Positions 1 to 4,890 of a DNA stretch of 6,581 nt are shown here, one piece after another. The translations under genes and the position numbers were made by a program. The notes beneath the pieces are model-generated. The model had not been told where the DNA came from, did no database searches, and worked only from the letters and a program-made list of their open reading frames with translations. Position 1 is the stretch's first letter, and every line of letters begins with the position of its first letter. The stretch spans positions 1-6,581 of the forward strand of contig CAMNGY010000092.1 in assembly GCA_946538795.1 (NCBI GenBank). The letters are read 5' to 3'. The DNA is from an uncultured Treponema sp. (GTDB lineage Bacteria; Spirochaetota; Spirochaetia; Treponematales; Treponemataceae).

Positions 1-498
1 AACATAGAAACGCACAGGGGCGGCTACAAGTGGGTCTGCCCTGACTGCGGCTTTGACCTGTACTGCAACGTTGCGAGCGCAGTCGGCGTAATAATCGTAA
101 ATCCCGAAGGAAAAATACTGTTCGAGCGCAGGGCCAAGGAGCCACGGAAAGGCAAGCTGGCCTTGCCGGGCGGGTTCACGACCATCGACGAAACCGCGGA
201 GCAGTCCGTTGCCCGCGAATGCATGGAGGAAACAGGGGTCGTCCCGGAGGACATAAAGTACCTGTGCTCCTTCCCGAACGACTATCCCTACAAGGGTATC
301 CAATACAAGACATGCGATCTCTTCTTCACGGCACGGATTGGCGGGGACGCAAAGCTCCGTGCCCAGGAACAGGAAGTATCCTCCTTCGAATGGATTGCCA
401 TAGGCAGCCACGAGGACGTGGATGCCCTGGACCTGGGATTTCCTTCCGCCCGGCATACCCTTCACAAATGGGTAGAAGAAAGGTCGAAGAAATTCTAA
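1..498 (+). CDS. Nudix hydrolase with N-terminal zinc-ribbon remnant (5' partial)
   Basis: The frame is open from the first base to the TAA at 496-498, giving 165 residues; the true start lies upstream of the window. A complete Nudix box (G-x5-E-x7-R-E-U-x-E-E-x-G-U) is visible at bases 172-240: G58, E64, R72-E73, E76-E77, G79-V80 in window numbering. A cysteine replaces the usual aliphatic residue after RE. Nudix enzymes hydrolyse nucleoside diphosphates linked to another moiety, with metal held by the glutamates of this box. Before it, CPDCG (C13, C16) followed by YCN and a hydrophobic strand looks like the second half of the zinc ribbon found in NADH pyrophosphatase-like and ADP-ribose/NAD-type Nudix proteins; the first CxxC would be off-window. 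The substrate cannot be read from the sequence. The next gene begins 40 bases downstream on the same strand, so co-transcription is possible. Confidence 0.9.
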   Translation, partial: NIETHRGGYKWVCPDCGFDLYCNVASAVGVIIVNPEGKILFERRAKEPRKGKLALPGGFTTIDETAEQSVARECMEETGVVPEDIKYLCSFPNDYPYKGIQYKTCDLFFTARIGGDAKLRAQEQEVSSFEWIAIGSHEDVDALDLGFPSARHTLHKWVEERSKKF

Positions 499-538
499 GG
501 CTGTCCCGCTGATTTTCCGAAAACAGAAATAGGGTACT

Positions 539-1858
539 ATGTGTATGAGATACGGAAAAAGTCTTGCAATCCTCGCCTTGTTTTTGATTCCTTCAATCGC
601 TTCCGCAAAGACCAAGACAAAGAACAAACGCTCTATTTTTTCCGCCCCCGCCACATCATCCGAACAAATCGCTCCCGCTGAGCAGGAGCCGGGACAAGGT
701 CCGTCCGTTGACGAAAACAAAGAAGAAGATGTCATTGAGATTGCGATCCAGCTTCCGGCAGCCCCCGATGAAGGCCTCCTTGCCGGGGAGCCTCCCCAGC
801 TGGAAACATCCCCGGTCATGAGCCTTGACCTGGAGGGAGATGTCATTGAGGTTTCCGCCGGGGAGCTGCCTGAACGCAAGATACTGGAAATATGGGGTGC
901 GGATCATCCCTCTGCCGTCAAGTACAGGGACCGCTACGTGAACGGGCAGAACAAAAAATGGCTCATAGAGTCCCTGGAACGCTCTGTTCCCTACCGCCCC
1001 TATATCGTCCAGAAACTGAAGGAAGCCGGACTTCCGCTCCTCCTGCAGTATCTTCCCATAGTCGAATCATACTACAACCCGTATGCGGTTTCCTATGCCG
1101 GGGCAACGGGAATATGGCAGTTCATGACCAACTCGATGGGTTCCCGCCTTACAAAGAACACCTGGTACGATGACCGGCGGGATCCCTGGAAAAGCACCGA
1201 CGCGGCCATAGCCAAGCTGGCCGACAACTACAATTACTTCGGGGACTGGGCCATCGCCATTGCCGCCTACAACTGCGGAGTAGGAGCGATGAACAAGGTT
1301 GTCAAGAAGAACAAGGACAAGGACTTCTGGTACCTTGCCGAAAACAAGCTGCTCCCCGCCCAGTCCATAGAATATGTGCCCAAGCTCCTGGCGATTGCCG
1401 ACCTCATAGAGAACGCCGACTATTACGGTGTCACGGACATTTCCGAGGCGGCCGCAATAGCCGACCTGGATACCGTGGACGAGTTTGACTACCTTACCAC
1501 CAGCAAGATGTACAGCCTGGAGCAGATAGCCTCGGTCACGGGACAGGAAGGCTCCATTATCCGTATGCTCAACCCTTCCCTCCTGCGCAGCTGTACCCCC
1601 GCACGGGAAAAGTTCTCCGTCCGCCTGCCATCCGGCACACTGACGGAAGAGATGACGGAGGAGTCGGTGAACACCGCCCTCGCCGCCCTGGGCACACCGG
1701 CCGACGCGATAGTATACACCGTCAAGGAAGGCGACACCCTTTGGGGCATCAGCCGCCGCTACAGCCTGACGGTCAAGGATATCTGCGACGCGAACGACAT
1801 ACGGGAGAAGTCCATCCTGAGCATACGGCAGAAGCTGATTATTCCGATATTCGATTAG
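539..1858 (+). CDS. mltD: MltD-like membrane/periplasmic lytic transglycosylase, SLT + LysM
   Basis: This 439-residue exported murein lytic transglycosylase would cleave the glycan strands of peptidoglycan. Residues 1-23 form a signal peptide (positive start, hydrophobic LAILALFLIPSIASA, then K). Residues 24-110 are a charged, Glu/Pro-rich linker. The SLT domain spans about 160-290: catalytic Glu is E176 in LPIVES, followed by ATGIWQF (189-195), DDRRDPW (211-217), AAYNCGVG (242-249) and EYVPKLLA (278-285), the order typical of MltD. Residues 316-372 resemble a degenerate LysM-like spacer (SLEQIASVTG, LNPSLL). A clear LysM, which binds peptidoglycan, occupies 391-437 (YTVKEGDTLWGISRRY). Length is close to E. 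coli MltD, but only one convincing LysM is present. The start is ATG 539 or ATG 545: AGGG at 531-534 lies 4 or 10 bases upstream, and both keep the signal peptide. The symbol is by domain resemblance, not proven orthology. Confidence 0.93.
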   Translation: MCMRYGKSLAILALFLIPSIASAKTKTKNKRSIFSAPATSSEQIAPAEQEPGQGPSVDENKEEDVIEIAIQLPAAPDEGLLAGEPPQLETSPVMSLDLEGDVIEVSAGELPERKILEIWGADHPSAVKYRDRYVNGQNKKWLIESLERSVPYRPYIVQKLKEAGLPLLLQYLPIVESYYNPYAVSYAGATGIWQFMTNSMGSRLTKNTWYDDRRDPWKSTDAAIAKLADNYNYFGDWAIAIAAYNCGVGAMNKVVKKNKDKDFWYLAENKLLPAQSIEYVPKLLAIADLIENADYYGVTDISEAAAIADLDTVDEFDYLTTSKMYSLEQIASVTGQEGSIIRMLNPSLLRSCTPAREKFSVRLPSGTLTEEMTEESVNTALAALGTPADAIVYTVKEGDTLWGISRRYSLTVKDICDANDIREKSILSIRQKLIIPIFD

Positions 1859-1948
1859 AGGAAATGGCGGCGACAATCAGCTTACAGCGTGCGGGCATAG
1901 AGCCAGCCTGCTGCCGCCGGGCCTGACTGCCGCCCAAAAATCTTCCGA
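1859..1948. other. Intergenic stretch with possible RNA secondary structure
   Basis: This is the upstream part of the 125-base gap between the transglycosylase and ptsI. It carries two copies of CTGCCGCC (1911-1918 and 1927-1934), 16 bases apart. Either could pair through GCCGCC with GGCGGC at 1866-1871, and CAGC (1878-1881) could pair with GCTG (1910-1913) inside the first of these folds. No T-tract follows, so a standard Rho-independent terminator is not supported. A 20-codon frame starting at ATG 1864 has AGAGG only two bases upstream and no coding character; it is not called. Confidence 0.35.
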
Positions 1949-1977
1949 TTGACCAGAACGGCATTTCCGTATAGAAT
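1949..1977 (+). promoter_or_regulatory. Sigma-70 type promoter of ptsI
   Basis: The -35 is TTGACC (1949-1954, 5 of 6 consensus), the spacer is 17 bases, and the -10 is TAGAAT (1972-1977, 5 of 6 consensus). The ptsI ATG at 1984 follows after exactly six bases, where the transcription start is expected, so the message should lack a 5' leader. No purine-rich Shine-Dalgarno sequence is present between 1960 and 1983. The spacer begins with AGAACGG, also found at the same place in the promoter at 4856-4884. The call is made by eye and the transcription start is inferred. Confidence 0.7.
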
Positions 1978-1983
1978 GAAAAA

Positions 1984-3693
1984 ATGAACATAGTTCTGGG
2001 CGTATCGGCCTCAAAGGGCATTGGGATCGGAAAAGCATTTGTCATGCCGGAGGCACAGGAAAGGATAATTCCTCGGCGGGAAATAGAGGAGTTTGAGCTG
2101 GACACTGGCTGGGCACGATTCACTTCGGCCTGCTCCCAAGTCCAGATGCAGATAGACAGCCAGCTTTCGACGCTTGCGAAGGACAGCCTGCAGCACGTCC
2201 TCTTCGAGACCTACCAGCTTATGCTCGCCGACCCAGTGTTCATAAAGGAGCTTCGCGAGCTTTTCTTTGCCGAGCGCATAAACATAGAATTTGCCCTTGA
2301 GAAAAAAATAATCGAATACGCCGACCGCCTGCGCAACAGCGGGAACGACTACCTGTCCGAACGGGCACAGGATATAGAGGACGTGTTCGGCAAGGTACAG
2401 GACTGCCTGCTAAACTATCACCCCTTCAACATCGAGGATATCCCGGACAACGTAGTGCTGGTATCATCCTCCATCTGTCCCAGCGATACTTTCATCCTTA
2501 ACAAGCGCAAGATTCTGGGGCTGGCCCTTACCGAAGGAGGAACGTCCAGCCACGTCGCTATCCTTGCACGCAGCTTCGGCATTCCCGCCGTAGTAGGACT
2601 GGAGAAGATTGCCGAGCAGGTCCGGACCGGAGATGACGTGATAGTCGACGGCATTCTGGGCGAAGTCATAATCAGCCCCGACGAAGCCTCCGTCGCGGAC
2701 TACAACAAGAGGGTCGAAAAGGAAAACGCATACCTCCGCATACTTGCCGAATACCGGGACAAGGAGGCCAGGACAAAAGACGGAACGCTCTTCAAGCTTA
2801 TGGCCAACATAGGAACCCCGGAAGAGGCCGACACGGCCCTGGCTGAAGGAGCGGACGGAATAGGCCTGTTCCGCACGGAATTCCTCTTCATGAACACCAT
2901 CTCCATGCTGGGAGGCACAGGCGGCATAACTACGTCCAACTCCGTCACCGAGGACGCCCAGTTCGAGGCATACAAATACGTCCTGCAGAAGATGGGCGAC
3001 CGCCCCGTGACAATCCGCACGCTGGATGCCGGAGGGGACAAGCTCATAGACATGAAGAACATGCCTGACATCTACGAGCACAATCCCCTGATGGGGCTGC
3101 GGGCAATACGCCTGTCGCTCTACTATCCCCAGGTCTTCCGCACCCAGCTGAGGGCTCTGTACAGGGCAAGCGTATACGGCAACTTGCGGATAATGCTCCC
3201 CCTCATTACGGACGTGGCTCAGGTGGACACCATAAAAGGCATAGCCCGCGGCGTGCAGCTGAGCCTGAAGGAGGAAGGCATTCCCTTCAAGGAGGACGTC
3301 CCCATCGGGATAATGGTGGAGACCGCCGCCGCCGCCATAACATCGGACTGCCTGGCCAAGAATTCCGCATTCTTCTCAATCGGGACGAACGACCTGATAC
3401 AGTACACGCTGGGCATAGACCGGGAAAACCCGACCGTAGCCCCCCTTTACAACGAGTACAATCTTGCTGTCATAAGGCTCCTGCACCTGATAGTGCACAA
3501 CGCGTGGAAATATGACGTGCCCCTGTCCGTCTGCGGTGAGATGGCTGGCCGCAAGGAGAGCGCGCTGATCCTTGGAGGCATGGGCATCAGGACACTGAGC
3601 ATGGCCCCCCGGCAAATTCCCGTAATCAAGTCCACCCTCGCAAGCTTTTCCATAAAGGAGCTGGAGAACATCTCCAGCAGGGCAATTATATAA
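1984..3693 (+). CDS. ptsI: Phosphoenolpyruvate-protein phosphotransferase (PTS Enzyme I)
   Basis: Enzyme I is the cytoplasmic enzyme that takes phosphate from PEP onto a histidine and passes it to HPr, the first step of the PTS. The 569-residue length matches the family. The N-terminus (VLGVSASKGIGIGKAFV) fits Enzyme I directly from ATG 1984. In order: HPr-binding and helical region about 30-145; phosphohistidine swivel motif TEGGTSSHVAILAR (183-196) with active His at H190; and the PEP-binding barrel with GIGLFRTEFLFM (292-303), TLDAGGDK (346-353), NPLMGLRAIR (367-376), MLPLI (404-408), GIMVETAAA (442-450), SIGTNDLIQYTLGIDR (465-480) and catalytic Cys C517 in SVCGEMAG. Compared with the E. 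coli protein from memory, about 12 extra residues (MLGGTGGITTSN, 308-319) follow the RTEFL motif. It has its own promoter and no Shine-Dalgarno sequence. TAA 3691-3693 abuts the next ATG. No ptsH or Enzyme II gene is adjacent. Confidence 0.97.
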   Translation: MNIVLGVSASKGIGIGKAFVMPEAQERIIPRREIEEFELDTGWARFTSACSQVQMQIDSQLSTLAKDSLQHVLFETYQLMLADPVFIKELRELFFAERINIEFALEKKIIEYADRLRNSGNDYLSERAQDIEDVFGKVQDCLLNYHPFNIEDIPDNVVLVSSSICPSDTFILNKRKILGLALTEGGTSSHVAILARSFGIPAVVGLEKIAEQVRTGDDVIVDGILGEVIISPDEASVADYNKRVEKENAYLRILAEYRDKEARTKDGTLFKLMANIGTPEEADTALAEGADGIGLFRTEFLFMNTISMLGGTGGITTSNSVTEDAQFEAYKYVLQKMGDRPVTIRTLDAGGDKLIDMKNMPDIYEHNPLMGLRAIRLSLYYPQVFRTQLRALYRASVYGNLRIMLPLITDVAQVDTIKGIARGVQLSLKEEGIPFKEDVPIGIMVETAAAAITSDCLAKNSAFFSIGTNDLIQYTLGIDRENPTVAPLYNEYNLAVIRLLHLIVHNAWKYDVPLSVCGEMAGRKESALILGGMGIRTLSMAPRQIPVIKSTLASFSIKELENISSRAII

Positions 3694-4461
3694 ATGGGAA
3701 AGAGAACGTCCGCCTTAATCCTGCTCCTGCTCCTGGCGGCAAGCATGCTTCCTGCGGCAATGCCAAAAATCAGCCGCGCGTCGTTCCCCTTCAACGGGCT
3801 TATAAGCGACGACGACCTGCAGAAGCTGGAGGCGGGCGAGATAGTCATACGCAACATAAAGGACAGGAAGAACATGTGCATGACGCGGGGCCTCTGCCCC
3901 TATGCGGATGAGATACTGGACATGTTCACCACCCTGAACCCCGGCTACCTTGCGGAAATTCTGTACATGTTCCCGGTGGAAGGCAACAGCGATGATTCCA
4001 TCATAGGCCAGTCCGACGCGATTTTTTCAGACTGGCCCCTCTACAAGGAAGTCATCTATACGGACGAGGACACGGGCAAAAGCAAGCACCTGTTCCCGGA
4101 GGCCGAGCTGGTCAGGAGAACCGACCGCTACCGCTGGAAGTCGATATGGACACACGTCAAGATGGATTTCCTGGCCCCTTATGACACAGAGCTCATCATC
4201 AAGACGACGGACGACACTTTTTTTTTCAGCCAGATAAACCAGGAAGCCATGAAGTACAAGTTTGTCACCGCCGTCAAGCCCAGGAACATGCAGGCGGCGA
4301 TATGCTGCTTCAAGTACCGGGACAACTGGTTCGTCTACGCGCTGGGAGGCGTGAAGGCCCCTGTCATCCCCTTCGTCCGCAACAAGATAGACCACCAGTT
4401 CATAGGCAGGATAGAAGACTTCACGGTATTCTACATAAACCGGTTTGACATAAAAAGATGA
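3694..4461 (+). CDS. Secreted protein of unknown function (possibly DUF6675-like)
   Basis: The product is 255 residues long. An N-terminal signal peptide is clear: MGKRTSALILLLLLAASMLPAA, with cleavage probably near residue 22. No lipobox cysteine follows it, so a soluble periplasmic or surface protein is likely. The mature part is mixed alpha/beta with many aromatics. It contains a C-x5-C pair (C62, C68) near the start, a CC pair (C204-C205), and a conserved-looking tail (KPRNMQAAICCFKYRDNW, then VIPFVRNKI and EDFTVFYINRF). I recognise no catalytic motif. It recalls treponemal secreted proteins of about 250 residues annotated as DUF6675, but that is from memory and unverified. The ATG directly follows the ptsI TAA (TAAATG), so translational coupling is likely; AGGG at 3679-3682 is a distant possible ribosome site. 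A T9 run (4218-4226) encodes F176-F178. Confidence 0.88.
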   Translation: MGKRTSALILLLLLAASMLPAAMPKISRASFPFNGLISDDDLQKLEAGEIVIRNIKDRKNMCMTRGLCPYADEILDMFTTLNPGYLAEILYMFPVEGNSDDSIIGQSDAIFSDWPLYKEVIYTDEDTGKSKHLFPEAELVRRTDRYRWKSIWTHVKMDFLAPYDTELIIKTTDDTFFFSQINQEAMKYKFVTAVKPRNMQAAICCFKYRDNWFVYALGGVKAPVIPFVRNKIDHQFIGRIEDFTVFYINRFDIKR

Positions 4462-4474
4462 GGTATTTGAGCGT

Positions 4475-4780
4475 ATGATGAACCCAGCCGTGATGCTTGC
4501 ATGCGGAACAGCCTTTGTCGTGGTAGGACTCCTGTTCGTGGTGGCGGGCTTCTACCTGAAACAGCCTTCTTCCGTCCAGAAAGCCCCGATAAGCAAGGTC
4601 GCGGGAGCCATCTTCTATATAATGGGCGCCCTGACGGTCATAGCCGGGGCTTTCGCGCTGGCCTTCCATGCAGCCGCTCCGAAGATAACCGTGGAGATTG
4701 TCCTCCTTGCCTACCTTGCCGCAATCACAATCCTGCTCGTCGTGTTCACATACCTTATTAAGGGGCCTGGCTCACACTGA
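4475..4780 (+). CDS. Small three-helix membrane protein, unknown function
   Basis: The product is 101 residues and almost entirely hydrophobic, with three predicted membrane segments at about 7-28, 42-66 and 72-94. A short polar loop (KQPSSVQKAPISK, 29-41) lies between helices one and two, and the tail is short (KGPGSH). The positive charges in the 29-41 loop suggest it lies on the cytoplasmic side, which would put the N-terminus outside; this is a weak inference. No family is recognised. The start is one of two consecutive ATGs (4475, 4478); GAGG at 4460-4463, overlapping the stop of the previous gene, is an 11- or 14-base-distant possible ribosome site. It sits 13 bases after the secreted-protein gene and is probably the last gene of the ptsI operon, since a hairpin and a new promoter follow. 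Coding status rests on the consistent membrane pattern and tight spacing. Confidence 0.8.
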   Translation: MMNPAVMLACGTAFVVVGLLFVVAGFYLKQPSSVQKAPISKVAGAIFYIMGALTVIAGAFALAFHAAAPKITVEIVLLAYLAAITILLVVFTYLIKGPGSH

Positions 4781-4786
4781 GGCGGA

Positions 4787-4830
4787 CTCAAGCATAGCGG
4801 ACCGGCTTCAAGGGCGGCCCTCAAGCATAG
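4787..4830 (+). repeat. 11-bp direct repeat CTCAAGCATAG, two copies
   Basis: CTCAAGCATAG occurs exactly at 4787-4797 and again at 4820-4830, 33 bases apart. The second copy forms the loop and inner stem of the hairpin at 4815-4837. Related pieces flank the pair: CTGGCTCACACTGAGG (4767-4782) and CTGGCTCAAACTAGGG (4839-4854) match at 13 of 16 positions, and GGCTTCAAG lies at 4804-4812. The stretch looks like a degenerate short-repeat cluster. Confidence 0.6.
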
Positions 4831-4837
4831 AGGGCCG
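4815..4837 (+). terminator. Perfect 8-bp hairpin after the ptsI operon, no T-tract
   Basis: CGGCCCTC (4815-4822) pairs perfectly with GAGGGCCG (4830-4837) around the 7-base loop AAGCATA. The stem is six G-C pairs plus two A-T/T-A pairs. Its position, 35 bases after the last gene of the operon and before the next promoter, fits a terminator or mRNA 3'-end structure. The downstream sequence (TCTGGCTCAAAC) has no T-run, so intrinsic termination is doubtful. A role as an RNA-stabilising or protein-binding element is an alternative. Confidence 0.45.
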
Positions 4838-4855
4838 TCTGGCTCAAACTAGGGA

Positions 4856-4884
4856 ATGACAGAACGGGAATTCTGTGCTAAACT
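4856..4884 (+). promoter_or_regulatory. Promoter of the propeller sensor gene (extended -10)
   Basis: The -35 is ATGACA (4856-4861, 5 of 6 consensus), the spacer is 17 bases, and the -10 is TAAACT (4879-4884, 4 of 6 consensus) with a TGC extension at 4876-4878. The ATG at 4891 follows after six bases, so the transcript should start at the start codon itself. CAGAACGG at 4860-4867 is identical to the block at 1954-1961 in the ptsI promoter. No Shine-Dalgarno sequence is visible before the ATG. Confidence 0.6.
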
Positions 4885-4890
4885 GTAAGA

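Noticed and set aside
499..538. A promoter for the transglycosylase gene in the 40-base gap
   Set aside because: TAGGGT and TACTAT are weak -10 candidates and no acceptable -35 lies 16-18 bases upstream; co-transcription with the Nudix gene is equally likely.
1067..1876. A 269-codon open frame on the - strand opposite the transglycosylase gene
   Set aside because: It lies wholly under a gene with clear SLT and LysM motifs. Its product has no recognisable domain and is Val/Gly-rich in the way typical of antisense frames in GC-biased codons.
1864..1926. Possible 20-residue peptide starting at ATG 1864, containing AGIEPACC
   Set aside because: The purine run is only two bases from the ATG and the peptide has no coding character. 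The GIEPA look recalls phantom peptides read from antisense tRNA, but no tRNA T-arm or cloverleaf could be found on either strand.
1976..1987. Three-codon upstream frame (ATGAAAAAATGA) overlapping the ptsI ATG
   Set aside because: Its ATG falls inside the predicted -10 hexamer, so it would not be transcribed from that promoter.
2464..3081. A 205-codon - strand frame within ptsI
   Set aside because: It is a shadow of the conserved Enzyme I coding sequence with no motif or start signal of its own.
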